A stretch of 64,000 bases of DNA from positions 1 to 64,000 of the forward strand of contig JANCRA010000116.1 in the NCBI GenBank assembly GCA_024362935.1, read 5' to 3'. This document shows, piece by piece, positions 1 to 11,530 of this stretch (the first letter of the stretch is position 1; every line of letters starts with the position of its first letter). This stretch comes from Setophaga petechia (Eukaryota > Chordata > Aves > Passeriformes > Parulidae). Under the pieces are notes generated by a model. That model had not been told where the DNA came from. It searched no databases and saw only the letters and a program-made list of their open reading frames with translations. Both the position numbers and the translations under genes were made by a program.

Positions 1-1633
1 CCCACAAGCATTCTGAGGACAATTCCATCACCTGATCTCCTGCACTTGCAGAAGTCTCGTGAGCCTACAAAGCAAGGCCTGGGCTTGAGCCTAAAATTTC
101 TGGGAGCCAAAAGTTGAGGGAAGAGGGAGATCCAGGTAAATATCCAGGATTTGTAGCTCCCTGTGTCTAAGGAGTTGAAAATCCAGGGAAAGCCTTGCCA
201 CAGTGTTCAGTTTTCCAGGGAGATCTCGTTTTGCTGCTCCAAGTCAGGAATCAGAGGAACATCGTCCGTGCAGGGGCTTTTTTTGGGACTTACTCCAAGG
301 AAATAACAAATTCCTCATGGAAAATAAAAAATCAGCTCATTGAACAACTAATTCCGGGGGTGAGCACCCCAAAACAGCACTGGAAAACATTCCTGGCTGG
401 AATGCTGAGCTTTTGGCTTATCATGTTGCTTTTTCATGGATCTGCCTCATGACTTGGATTCCATTTGTCCCATCAGGAGATGGGAGAGGAAGGTGAGGAG
501 AGGCCGAGTTCCAAGGACAAAATCAAGGGAATTCTTTCCCAGGAAGGGCTCTCCATGACGTTGCTTCCAGGTCGGAATCTCACTCCATGCCAAGGTTTCA
601 GGAAAAGGAGAGGGAGAGCTGGGGAATGTTCTCATTCCAGAGGTGAGAAGAGGGATGCAAATTTTCCCTTTTTTCCTCCTGTAGTTTCCAGTTCGTCACG
701 AGGAGAGCACAGAGGAGACCGGGAAAGGTGCGATGAAAAGCGGCATTCCATGGAAAAGCTGGATGCAGCACAAATCCCGTGTCCAGGTGAGGCAAAGCCT
801 TGCTCAATCCTTAGGGAATGTCAGTTTTCCTCTTCTCCCAGCTTTCACCCAACCTCTGGATCCGGGATATCACCACGAGACCAAAGGGCCGCGATGCCTC
901 CGGCGATTTCCAGTGTGGATGGAGCACGGGACACAGGGAATGCCAAGGACGAAGGGATTTATTAGCAGAGCCTTTGAGCTATTTTTCCTATCAAAACATG
1001 GAGACAAAAAGTTACAAACGATCAGGAATTCTGCCAAGGGGTTACACAACCAGCTCAGAGGCAACAAATCCAAAACAATTCCATTGGGAGGGAATTGCTC
1101 CCAACCAGAAGCACTCCAGGCCCTCCCAGGAAATGTGGTGAGCTCTGAGTAGGTGACACTTGCCCAGGAATATTTTTGGAAGAGAACCTGGGACACAGGT
1201 CCCTGCCAGGTGGAAGCTCCAGGATCCAGCTGGTTGCTCCACTGAGCCGGAATTGCATCCAGAGCGGAATGGGAGGGAAGGAAGTTTTTAATCCATGAGA
1301 TGTTTCAGTCTGGGAGGTGGATGAGGCTCCTGGGGTGCTCCAGAACCTTCTGGAAATGCTGGAGGGCTCTAAATCCACCCAGTCCAGCTTTAGGCCACTG
1401 TGGAGGACTCAAGGTGTGTGATAAACCTGGATTTGGGTTCACTGGAATGTTGTCCCACATTCCCAGAGACGCTCAGAGTGGTTTCCTCATGGAGAATCCA
1501 GGTCACAGAGGACACTGAAGGTCACCCTGGCTCCGGCTGCTTCTCCAGGAAAAACCAGACTCTGGTAAAAAGTGTTTTATCCACTGCTCTCTTGGAGATT
1601 TCTCCAATAATTTATGGAGAAATTTATTTTGGA
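1..1633. other. Non-repetitive stretch, no gene recognised
   Basis: I see no recognisable coding region, RNA gene or repeat here. Open frames of up to about 190 residues occur but they are low-complexity, overlap on both strands and match no family I recognise. A pyrimidine tract ending in CTGTAG near 664-684 resembles a splice acceptor, but no convincing exon follows it. Confidence 0.5.
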
Positions 1634-1750
1634 GAATCACAGAATTATGGAATGGTTTGGGCTGGAGGGGACCTTGAATGGATCCAACCCCAACCCTCCA
1701 CCATCCCAGGCTGCTCCAAGCCCTGCCCAACCTCGGGTGCTTCCAGCCAC
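1634..1750 (-). mobile_element. CR1 LINE 3'-end fragment
   Basis: The segment opens with an ATTATGGAATGGTTTGGGC-type sequence, then GGAGGGGACCTTGAATGGATCC, and continues through CCAGGCTGCTCCAAGCCCTGCCCAACCT. Read on the minus strand this is the terminal part of an avian CR1 3' UTR ending in the ATTCCATAATTCT-like repeat. It is heavily 5'-truncated, has no coding capacity, and faces another CR1 end just downstream. Confidence 0.85.
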
Positions 1751-1814
1751 AGTTCCTTTGGGAATACCCACACCAGGGCCTCACCCTCATCCCGATTCCC
1801 GGACTCTGGGATCC

Positions 1815-1910
1815 CACACATTCCAGAGGGATCCCTGCCCATGGCAAGGGCTGGAACTGGACCATCTTGGAGATCCCTTCCCACCCAAACCATTCCAGAA
1901 TTTCAAGGGA
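1815..1910 (+). mobile_element. CR1 LINE 3'-end fragment
   Basis: This is the last ~95 bp of a CR1 element in forward orientation: TCCCTGCCCATGGCAAGGGC, then a GGAGATCCCTTCCCACCC block and the terminal AAACCATTCCAGAATTTC. It lies about 65 bp from the oppositely oriented copy at 1634-1750, so the two 3' ends are separate insertions. Non-coding relic. Confidence 0.8.
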
Positions 1911-2204
1911 AGCAGCATCTTGGGACCTTTGGATGCTCCCGGGAAGTTCCAGGATGCTCCTGGATTGACTGACTCCTGGATTCCAGAGGGATGGGAATAC
2001 TGGGAATCTGTCACTGGAAGATTTAGGAGAGACCCAAAAAGCCCAGCCCAGCAAACCAGGCTCGGTATTAAGGGCAGGACTTGTCCCAGGGACAAACCTG
2101 GCTTGGCTTTGGATATTCCAGGAGCTGCCACCCCAGTGAATCCCACCTATCCCAACATTCCACATCCAGCTCTTTCCCTAGGCTGGACTTTGGGCTGGGC
2201 CCCA

Positions 2205-3499
2205 ACCACTTTTAAATTATTTTAAACATTTGGGCTCCTTTAACCCTTTTCTCTGTTTTTATTGCCAAAAAAGAGCCTTTAACACTTCCCTTTTCCCTGA
2301 TTTATTCCTTAAAAGTGTCCAATGGAGGGGTCCATGATTTTTGGGTCAGGATTTGCTGCTCAAGGGGCAGTAGGAAGGTGAAACAGTCGGAATTTTTCCT
2401 GGGAGCAGCTGACTTAGGGCTGGGATTTAAAATTATTTCAAACATTTGGGCTCCTTTAACCCTTTTCCCTGTTTTATTGCCATAAAAGAGCCTTGAACAC
2501 TTCCCTTTTCCCTGATTTATTCCTTAAAAGTGTCCAGTAGAGGGGTCCATGATTTCTGGGACAGTATTTGCTGCTCAAGGGGCAGCAGAAAGATGAAAAC
2601 AGTCAGAATTTTTCCTGGGAACAGCTGACTTAGGGCTGGGATTTAAAATTAATTTAAACATTTGGGCTCCTTTAACCCTTTTCCCTGTTTTTATTGCCAA
2701 AAAAGAGCCTTTAACACTTCCCCTTTCCCTGATTTATTCCATAAAAGTGTCCAGTGGAGGGGTCCATGATTTTTGGGACAGGATTTGCTGCTCAAGGGGC
2801 AGCGGGAAGATGAAAATTGTTGGAATTTTTCCTGGGAGCAGCTGACTTAGGGCTGGGATTTAAAATTAATTTAAACATTTGGGCTCCTTTAAACCCTTTT
2901 CCCTGTTTTTATTGCCATAAAAGAGCCTTGAACACTTCCCTTTTCCCTGATTTATTCCTTAAAAGTGTCCAGTGGAGGGGTCCATGATTTTTGGGTCAGG
3001 ATTTGCTGCTCAAGGGGCAGCAGAAAGATGAAAACAGTCGGAATTTTTCCTGGGAGCAGCTGACTTAGGGCTGGGATTTAAAATTATTTGAAACATTTGG
3101 GCTCCTTTAACCCTTTTCTCTGTTTTTATTGCCAAAAAAGAGCCTTTAACACTTCCCTTTTCCCTGATTTATTCCATAAAAGTGGAGGGGTCCATGATTT
3201 CTGGGACAGTATTTGCTGCTCAAGGGGCAGCAGAAAGATGAAAACAGTCGGAATTTTTCCTGGGAACAGCTGACTTAGGGCTGGGATTTAAAATTAATTT
3301 AAACATTTGGGCTCCTTTAACCCTTTTCCCTGTTTTTATTGCCAAAAAAGAGCCTTTAACACTTCCCCTTTCCCTGATTTATTCCATAAAAGTGTCCAGT
3401 GGAGGGGTCCATGATTTCTGGGACAGGATTTGCTGTTCAAGGGGCAGCAGAAAGATGAAAACAGTCGGAATTTTTCCTAGGAGCAGCTGACTTAGGGCA
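2205..3499. repeat. Tandem array, ~216-bp unit, six copies
   Basis: The marker CATTTGGGCTCCTTTAA recurs at 2227, 2443, 2659, 2876, 3094 and 3304, giving periods of 216, 216, 217, 218 and 210 bp. Each unit runs through TATTGCC(A)AAAAGAGCC, CCTGATTTATTCC, GGAGGGGTCCATGATTT, TTGCTGCTCAAGGGGCAG and CAGCTGACTTAGGGC. Copies differ by scattered substitutions and one ~8-bp deletion after ATAAAAGTG near 3182. No gene; the short frames inside are not conserved in phase. Confidence 0.95.
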
Positions 3500-4109
3500 C
3501 CTCTCAGCACCGTTTTTTGGCCGGGAATTTCAAAAAAAGATGTTTGGAAAATATCTGCCAAAAGAATTCCTAACTTTTGTTTTTCCTAACAAAAGAACAG
3601 AACTTTTGGGACACTCAACAATTCCAGAGTTTCCTCATGGAAGTGGAAACCTTCCAAGGAAAGAATCTGGGGAAGAAAAATTTCAGAAAATAAGGAAAAA
3701 ACACCAGGATCATATTTTAGATTTCTGGGGCGTTGCTTTATTTGTGTTGCTGTAATTCCAGAATAATTCTGATCATTTTCCATGGATTCATCAGGCAACG
3801 TGACTCAGGCTGTCATGATCAAGTAATGGAAATATTCCCTGATTTCCTTTTGTTTTCCTTTTCCAATCATTCCGGGCAAATCTCCCATTGGAGATCAGAG
3901 CCTGCCCTGTTTGTGTTGTAATTAATCAATAATGAAGAACCTTAATTACCACAAAACCAGGAGCTCCTTTCATCCAGGAAGGGAGAGAAGGGATTCTCAG
4001 AGGCAGCTGCTCAGGAGGATTTGGGGAATAGAAAATAAAAATGGGATTTTCTAAGGATTTCAGGGCATTATGGGATGCCAGGAACACCTTCCATAACATG
4101 GGGAGAAAC
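3500..4109. other. Unassigned sequence
   Basis: Nothing recognisable. The stretch is moderately AT-rich and has no repeat unit, CR1 end or plausible exon that I can see. It joins the 216-bp array to the AT-rich block. Confidence 0.45.
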
Positions 4110-5776
4110 GTACAATGTAATGTAATGAAAGGTAATATAATGTAACATAATAGGTATTCTATTATAAAATTAAATTATAAAAGCATAAAAGCATAAAATT
4201 TTAAAATTATAAAATCATAACATTATTAAATTATTAAATTATTAAATTATTGTTATTATATTCATAAAATAATATATAAAAATTTACAATTTTATAATTT
4301 TATTTTATAACAAAAGAATATAAATCTTATAAATACAAATATAAACAAACGATTATAAAATAAATAAAAATAAATCAATTTTATAATATATTTCATTTAT
4401 TGAATGTATAATGAATAAAATATAAAAGAAATATTATAAAAGAAAATATGTATATAGATATTATTAATATAAATATAGATAATAATATCTATAAATATAT
4501 AATAATTAAATATTATACAATATTATGAGGTATTATAGAATTAAATCAATTATTATTAAAACCCCATAAAATATGGCAGGAATTCCTTGAACTCTATTTT
4601 TGGAGAGCCCTGCTCGGACCCGCGGGTCCTGAGGATTTTCCAGCCTCGGTGATTCCAGGAATCCACGGTTTGGGATTTATATTAATAATATCTGTATACA
4701 TAATATATATTTGCTTTTATAATATTCCCTTTATATTTTATTCATTATATATACAATAAATAATCCATGCTCCTAAGAACATAAAATTACCTGGAGGAAA
4801 TTCTTCATCCATCACTCGCAGGTTTATTCCAGAATTCTGATCATTTTTTTGGGAATAAAAATTTTCCAAGGCAAGAGGAAGCCAAGCCAAGACCAGTTCG
4901 GCCAATCCTTCATTTTTTCCCCAAAATTTTGATAATTAAACTAATAATAAACTATTCATTAAACTAATAATATATGATTTTATTATTTAGTTCATTCTTA
5001 TAATATGTTATTTAATAAATTATTATACATTATTATATATAATATAATATAATATAATATAATATAATATAATATAATATAATATAATATAATATAATAT
5101 CATATCATATCATATCATATTATATCATATTATACTATATTATATTATATTATATTATATTATATTATATTATATTATATTATATTATATTATATTATCT
5201 AATACTATTATCATATAATATAATATAACTTCATTATTTTATTGTTTTATTATCTATTATTTATTATATTGTTTTTAATAATTACATTATTTATACTAAT
5301 TTCATTAATAAAAATTATTATATTATTTTGGTTTTCTAAAATATTAAATGTCTCTATAAAAACGTCATATTTGTACAAATATAATAAATTTATATGCATA
5401 TAATAAATAAATAATGATTATAGATAAATTATCAATAAATTATAATTATTAAAATTATACCTACAATTATACAATTATAATTATAATTAATTTTATATGG
5501 TTATAATTATTGCAATTATATAATTATAATTGTAAATAATAATACATATAATTATATAGGATAAAAACATAAAATAGATATAAGCATAAATATATATAAT
5601 GAAATTCTATGGGATTATATATAAATTCAGCTATAGAAATTTTATTTAAATTATATTATTTTCTAATTTTATTTGTTTTAAATATGAGGGGAAATTAGGA
5701 AAAAACCCTTACGGCTTTTAATTAAAAATTAATAAAAATACTTCATTGTTATTAAAACGGCACTAATTAATGGTAA
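4110..5776. repeat. AT-rich low-complexity block
   Basis: About 1.7 kb is composed almost wholly of A and T, in degenerate TAATA, TTATAA and AAATTA strings. Two islands of ordinary composition interrupt it, at about 4563-4672 and 4768-4925. The first island contains GAGGATTTTCCAGCCTCGG followed by TGATTCCA, which resembles a CR1 3' terminus and may be a relic. Pentanucleotide arrays lie at 5037-5198. No genes. Confidence 0.9.
5037..5198. repeat. (AATAT)n / (ATATT)n palindromic microsatellite
   Basis: About 64 bp of perfect AATAT repeats (5037-5100) is followed by ~35 bp of mixed CATAT/TATAT units and then ~63 bp of TATAT-phase repeats (5136-5198). AATAT and ATATT are reverse complements, so the two halves form a potential ~63-bp self-complementary hairpin or cruciform. 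Confidence 0.9.
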
Positions 5777-5939
5777 GATAATTCCATGAACAACTTCTTA
5801 TCTTGGATTTTCTTATCCAACGTGATTTCTTTTGGCATTCCTTTGGAGGAGCAGCTCCATGATTTTATCTCTTCCCTTTATTTTCCTTAATGTTGGGATT
5901 CTTCCAATTCCCACCTCCAGCAGAACCTTTGGAGAGGAC

Positions 5940-6012
5940 ATTTGGGGACACGGGCTGGTGGTGGGACCTGGTGACCCCTGAGGTCTTCTCCAACCTCCAG
6001 CATTCCACGATT
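5940..6012 (+). mobile_element. Possible CR1 3' terminus relic
   Basis: GGTGGGACCTGGTGACC followed by CCTGAGGTCTTCTCCAACC and AGCATTCCACGATTTTC has the layout of a CR1 3' end (gatgatc...aggtc..ttccaacc...attccatgatt). Its 3' part overlaps the left arm of the inverted repeat that follows, so its boundary is uncertain. Confidence 0.5.
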
Positions 6013-6967
6013 TTCTTTTCCCATCCCAGCTCCTTTGGGAAGTTCCCCTGCAGGCCCAGAGTTTTCCAAGGTCATGGAAAGGGCTCTCCTCGGGGTTTTC
6101 TGCCGGGATTCCCAAGGATTTTTTTCCACGTTCTTGTGATTCACTCCGAAGGCAGAGCCGTCGGATTTCTCCTTCATCCAAGGAAGCTGAGGATGGTTTT
6201 GCTGGGAAAACCGAGCCCTGGTCCCACCTGGATGGACGGTTGGGAATTCCCCTTGTTGGTGGAAGACAAACAAAGCAACTTCCAGGATCAGGACACATTC
6301 CCAGCCTTCCTCCCTCTTCTCCAAAGGGTGGGGATTTGGGATTTTTCCATTCATCTCCCAGCCGAGGAGTGAAAGATTCCCACAATCCCTTTATTATCTC
6401 CTCTCCTCCAGAATTCCCAATGGGAGACAACCTCACAGCTTTTCCAAACCCAAAGGAGAACTGGAGACACTGGAGGTGAGCTGGGATTTGCCCTTTGGTT
6501 TAGTCCACAAGGAGATCTTGGATCTTGGGCTCCTTCCTTGGATCTTGGGCTCCTTCCTTGGATCTTGGGCTCCTTCCTTGGATCTTGGGCTCCTTCCTTG
6601 CTGTTCCATTTGGGAAAGCTGGCACTCCTGAAGATGGGCCCTGGGAAGAGGGAGGAAAGCAGGAATCTGGGAAAATGTCCTGATCCCAGAAATGGCTTTG
6701 TTTGGCTTCCACCAAAAAGAGGAATTCCCAACCCTCTGGGGCTTGGTTTTCCCGGCAAAACCATCCTCAGCTTCCTTGGATGATGGAGAAATCCGATGGC
6801 TCTGCCTTTGGAATCCGGGGAAACAACCATGAGGAGATGGAGGAAAATCCTTGGGAATCCTGGCAGAAACCCCCAAGGAGAGCCCTTTCCATGACCTTGG
6901 ATAACTCTGGGCCTGCAGGAGAACTTCCCAAAGGAGCTGGGCCCGGAACAGAAAGCCATGGAATATT
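6000..6967. repeat. Large inverted repeat, ~330-bp arms
   Basis: The left arm (about 6000-6327) and the right arm (about 6634-6967) are reverse complements. Shared landmarks include TCCTTTGGGAAGTTC, GCAGGCCCAGAGTT, CCAAGGTCATGGAAAGGGC, ATCCAAGGAAGCTGAGGATG and TTGGGAATTCC. By eye the arms are roughly 85-90% identical with small indels, and many differences are C/T at CpG sites. The ~305-bp loop holds a 20-bp minisatellite. Long overlapping frames on both strands here are translations of the same arm and not genes. Confidence 0.9.
6518..6597. repeat. 20-bp minisatellite, four perfect copies
   Basis: TTGGATCTTGGGCTCCTTCC is repeated exactly at 6518, 6538, 6558 and 6578. It sits in the loop of the inverted repeat at 6000-6967. 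The perfect identity indicates recent expansion or homogenisation. Confidence 0.97.
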
Positions 6968-7852
6968 TGTGTGGATCCATCCCTTTGGCAAAGCTCGACT
7001 CCTGGCCCAGCTCAGGGACGCTTTTCCGTGGAATTGTCTTTGTTTCTCCACGTCTGACCTCACAAACTCTTCTTTCCCATTTTTCTTTCTTTTCTCCCCA
7101 GTTTTCCCCCCTGTCCTCTCGTGCCTCCCCGTGTTTCCCTTGGTGCCACCAGCACGAAACAGCTCCGGGCTGGATTGAAAGAAGCGAGGAACAGCAAGGA
7201 ATCAAGCGGGATAATGGGAAGAAAGGCTCAATGGCTCTCCCGGGATTTCTCAGGGTTTCTCTCCAACTGTTTTCCACAGAGTCGAAAGTTCAACCTCCCA
7301 TTTGCTGGAAAGGAAGGGGGGAAAAAATAAAAAATTAAAAAAACAAAAAAGAAAACCAAAAAACAACAACAAAAAGAAAAAAATGGAGAGAAAGAAAGAG
7401 GACAAGTCGTGATGTGGGAATCTTTGGCCTGGGATGAAAATGGAAGGCGCCACTCGGAAAAGCGGAGCTCTTCCAATGAGATCCAGATGTTCCTCGTGTT
7501 CCTAAACACATCCAGCCCGTTTCCAATTAGCCTGGAATTAGAGCAATAATGGGAAACAAAACAGGGGTGGTGCTTGGAGTTGTTTTCCCTCGCTCTGCTC
7601 CGCGTCCTTCCCGTTCTCCTCCAGCTGCCATCTCCTTCCTGGAACAATCCCCACCATCCCACGTTCCCCTCATCCCTCCTTCCCTCGTTTTGTGGGACCA
7701 GTCCTACAGCTCGATGAGAACAGCTCGTCCTGCTCATCTTCTGCTCGTTAGGAGCTCCTGGGAAACAAATTTTTGGGAAGTTTTATGGAATTTTGGGCAT
7801 TTGTTTGTTTTTTTTCAAACCAAGCCTTGACCAAATGTCTTTTCTCTGCTGT
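6968..7852. other. Unassigned, with A-rich tract
   Basis: No gene or known repeat recognised. A purine/A-rich tract (AAAAATAAAAAATTAAAAAAAC-like) occupies about 7316-7410 and could be the tail of an old retroposed sequence or simple low complexity. The rest has no landmark. Confidence 0.45.
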
Positions 7853-8178
7853 GGGATTCCTCATTAGGGCAAAAATCAGAGAGGGATTTGTCTCCAGATA
7901 TTGGATTTTTGGGATTCCTTGTTAGGGCAAAAAACAGGGAGGGATTTTTCTTCAAATATTGGATTTTTCAGACTCCTCATTTGGGTAAAAATCAGGGAGG
8001 GATTTGTCTTCAAATATTGGATTTTTGGGATTTCTCATTAGGGAAAAAAAACAGGAAGGGATTTTTGGGATTCCTTGTTAGGGCAAAAAACAGGAAGGAA
8101 TTTGTCTCCAGATATTGGATTTTTGAGACTCCTAGTAGGGCCAAACACAGGGAGGGATTTGTCTCCATATATTAGAAT
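7853..8178. repeat. 58-bp tandem array, about 5.5 copies
   Basis: GGGATTCCTCATTAGGGCAA-like starts occur at 7853, 7911, 7969, 8027, 8067 and 8125. The period is 58 bp except for one 40-bp unit (8027-8066), which lacks ~18 bp of the unit's 3' half. Each full unit contains AGGGATTTGTCTYCA and ATATTGGATTTTTG. Non-coding. Confidence 0.95.
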
Positions 8179-8387
8179 TTGGAATCAGAAATTGTCCTGA
8201 ACTGCTTTGTTTCCTCGATTTCCTTTTCCCAAAGAAATCAGGGATTTCGTTGAGGATTTTTAGGCGCTCAGAGTCAAGTTAAAAATAAAAACAAATTGAA
8301 AGTATCCCAAATCCAGCCCCTCATTCCTGACTTCCCCCATTTCCTTTGGTAAATCCATATTTTAAGCCTTTTCCTTGGATTTTTTTA
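8179..8387. other. Unassigned sequence
   Basis: Short ordinary-composition spacer between the 58-bp array and a CR1 end. Nothing recognised. Confidence 0.4.
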
Positions 8388-8482
8388 GTGGAAGGTTCCA
8401 TGCCCAAGGCAGGGAATTGGAAGGAGATGATCCTTAAGGTCTGTTCCAACCCAAATTATTCCATGATTCCGTGATTTTATGA
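8388..8482 (+). mobile_element. CR1 LINE 3'-end fragment
   Basis: GTGGAAGGTTCCATGCCCAA, AGATGATCCTTAAGGTCTGT and TCCAACCCAAATTATTCCATGATTCCGTGATT give the standard CR1 3' end, including two degenerate copies of the 8-bp ATTCCATG terminal repeat. Only about 95 bp remains. The insertion abuts an AT-rich block. Confidence 0.9.
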
Positions 8483-8821
8483 CTTTATAGTCAATAAATT
8501 GTTAATTTAAATAGTTAATTCTTTATTTAAATTAATAAATTTAATTATTAATTATTTATTAAAATAGTTAATTAAAAATAAAATTTGTGAGTTAAATACC
8601 TTCTAAAATAATAAAATAATAAATCATAAGAATAAATAATTGAAATAAATAATGGACTAAAATTAAAATTAAATATAAAAATAAAATATAAAATATAGAA
8701 ATCAATAAAATAAAACACAATAATAAAATATAAAAATTAATAAAATTTAAAAAATAATAAAATAAAAATTAACATTGGAATAAAAATAAGTTAATAAAAT
8801 ATAGATAATAAATAAGCACAT
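8483..8821. repeat. AT-rich low-complexity tract
   Basis: About 340 bp of degenerate AATAAAAT/TTAATTA strings with almost no G or C. It begins directly after the CR1 terminal repeat, as if the A/T-rich 3' tail or target sequence had expanded. Confidence 0.85.
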
Positions 8822-9110
8822 TCAGGAGGAAAACGCTGGGAGTTTCAGGCCAGGAATTCCAGACTCCCTCATTTGGAAAATCCAAAGGAATTGTCCCAAC
8901 ATTCCAGGACAAGGGGCAAGCAGAGGGTCCCACACGAGGGCAGGAGCTCTCCCAGATCATTCCCACCCTCGGGAATGTGCAGAGGGATGTGGGGAGGGTA
9001 CCGAGGTGGGAACGGCAAGAAAGGGAAGAGGAGTCTTCAAATTGATCTCCTCTCCATGGAATGTTGGGTGGGAATGATGGGAGCCACATTCCTGGGACTG
9101 GGAAGGGTTG
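8822..9110. other. Unassigned sequence before satellite array
   Basis: Ordinary GC-richer sequence. No repeat unit of the following array and no gene recognised. Confidence 0.4.
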
Positions 9111-11530
9111 GGAATTTTCTGCCAGAAAACCTGGGATGAGTGATGCCTTCTCCAGGGAAGGAGGTGCCAGAGCAGGGTTCTGCCTCCCAGACCAAGCCAG
9201 GACCCCTTCCACTTCCAGAAGGAGAATTCTGGAATTCTCTCTCTCTGGATTTCAGCCTCTCCACAGCCTCTCATCCTGGATGGGCCAGGATGGCACAAAC
9301 CACGTGAAACCCCTTGAATTTCACATCCATAGTGCTCCCAGCCTGTTTTCCACATCTCTTCCCATGTGGCCACATCCATTCCCTTTCCCTGTGTCCCTCA
9401 GCCAAGAACCGAGGGCAGGCACCTTCCGGAATCCTCATTTTCCCTCCCTCCCATTCCCATTCTGGAGAATTTTCTGCCAGAAAACCTGGGATGAGCGATG
9501 CCTTCTCCAGGCAAGGAGGTGCCAGAGCAGGGTTCTGCCTCCCGGACCAAGCCACGACCCCTTCCTTTTCCAGAAGGAGAATTCTGGAATTCTCTCTCTC
9601 TGGATTTCAGCCTCTCCACAGCCCTGGATTGGCCAGGATGGCACAAACCACGTGAAACCCCTCAAATTCCACATCCATGGTGCTCCCAGCCTGTTTTCCA
9701 CATCTCTTCCCATGTGGCCACATCCATTCCCTTTCCCTGTGTTCCTCAGCCAAGAACCGAGGGCAGGCACCTTCCAAAATCCTCATTTTCCCTCCCTCCC
9801 ATTCCCATTCTGGAGAATTTTCTGCCAGAAACCCGGGATGAGAGATGCCTTCTCCAGGCAAGGAGGTGCCAGAGCAGGATTCTGCCTCCCAGACCAAGCC
9901 AGGACCCCTTCCTTTTCCAGAAGGAGAATTCTGGAATTCTCTCTCTGGATTTCAGCCTCTCCACAGCCCTGGATTGGCCAGGATGGCACAAACCACGTGA
10001 AACCCCTTGAATTTCACATCCATAGTGCTCCCAGCCTGTTTTCCGTGGCTCTTCCCATGTGGCCACATCCATTCCCTTTCCCTGTGTTCCTCAGCCAAGA
10101 ACCGAGGGCAGGCACCTTCCAAAATCCTCATTTTCCCTCCCTCCCATTCCCATTCTGGACAATTTTCTGCCAGAAACCCGGGATGAGAGATGCCTTCTCC
10201 AGGGAAGGAGGTGCCAGAGCAGGATTCTGCCTCCCAGACCAAGCCAGGACTCCTTCCACTTCCAGAAGGAGAATTCTGGAATTCTCTCTCTCTGGATTTC
10301 AGCCTCTCCACAGCCCTGGATTGGCCAGGATGGCACAAACCACGTGAAACCCCTTGAATTCCACATCCATGGTGCTCCCAGCCTGTTTTCCACGGCTCTT
10401 CCCATGTGGCCACATCCATTCCCCCTCCCTGTGTCCCTCAGCCAAGAACCGAGGGCAGGCACCTCCCAAATCCTCATTTTCCCTCCCTCCCATTCCCATT
10501 CTGGAATTTCCTGCCAGAAACCCGGGATGAGTGATGCCTTCTCCAGGGAAGGAGGTGCCAGAGCAGGATTCTGCCTCCCGGACCAAGCCACGACCCCTTC
10601 CTTTTCCAGAAGGAGAATTCTGGAATTGTCTCTCTCTGGATTTCAGCCTCTCCACAGCCCTGGATTGGCCAGGATGGCACAAACCACGTGAAACCCCTCG
10701 AATTCCACATCCATAGCGCTCCCAGCCTGTTTTCCATGGCTCTTCCCATGTGGCCACATCCATTCCCTTTCCCTGTGTCCCTCAGCCAAGAACCAAGGGC
10801 AGGCACCTCCAAAATCCTCATTTTCCCTCCCTCCCATTCCCATTCGGGAATTTCCTGGGATGAGTGATGCCTTCTCCAGGCAAGGAGGTGCCAGAGCAGG
10901 ATTCTGCCTCCCAGACCAAGCCAGGACCCCTTCTACTTCCAGAAGGAGAATTCTGGAATTCTCTCTCTCTGGATTTCAGCCTCTCCACAGCCTCTCATCC
11001 TGGATTGGGCAGGATGGCACAAACCACGTGAAACCCCTTGAATTCCACATCCATGGTGCTCCCAGCCTGTTTTCCATGGCTCTTCCCATGTGGCCACATC
11101 CATTCCCTTTCCCTGTGTTCCTCAGCCAAGAACCGAGGGCAGGCACCTTCCAGAATCCTCATTTTCCCTCCCTCCCATTCCCATTCTGGAGAATTTTCTG
11201 CCAGAAACCCGGGATGAGTGATGCCTTCTCCAGGGAAGGAGGTGCCAGAGCAGGATTCTGCCTCCCAGACCAAGCCAGGACCCCTTCCTTTTCCAGAAGG
11301 AGAATTCTGGAATTCTCTCTCTCTGGATTTCAGCCTCTCCACAGCCCTGGATTGGCCAGGATGGCACGAACCACGTGAAACCCCTCAAATTCCACATCCA
11401 TGGCGCTCCCAGCCTGTTTTCCACATCTCTTCCCATGTGGCCACATCCATTCCCCCTCCCTGTGTTCCTCAGCCAAGAACCAAGGGCAGGCACCTTCCAA
11501 AATCCTCATTTTCCCTCCCTCCCATTCCCA
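9111..11530. repeat. ~345-bp satellite array, seven copies
   Basis: GAATTTTCTGCCAGAAA-type unit starts lie at 9112, 9467, 9815, 10160, 10504, 10848 and 11191, giving periods of 355, 348, 345, 344, 344 and 343 bp. Each unit contains GGTGCCAGAGCAGG, GAATTCTGGAATTCTCTC, AACCACGTGAAACCCC (with the CACGTG E-box core), the palindrome ATGTGGCCACAT and AGCCAAGAACC. Frames of up to 428 codons (9061-10347) stay open only because several period lengths are multiples of three and the unit lacks stops in that phase. There is no domain, and both strands are equally open. Confidence 0.97.

Noticed and set aside
664..690. Splice-acceptor-like pyrimidine tract followed by CTGTAG
   Set aside because: Such tracts are frequent in this composition and no recognisable exon follows.
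6351..7277. 308-codon minus-strand frame resembling the plus-strand frame at 5890-6372
   Set aside because: The similarity comes from the inverted repeat arms at 6000-6967. It does not indicate a duplicated gene family.
9061..10347. 428-codon open frame on the plus strand
   Set aside because: It is a translation of the ~345-bp satellite. Frames are open on both strands, no domain is recognisable, and the open state follows from several unit lengths divisible by three.
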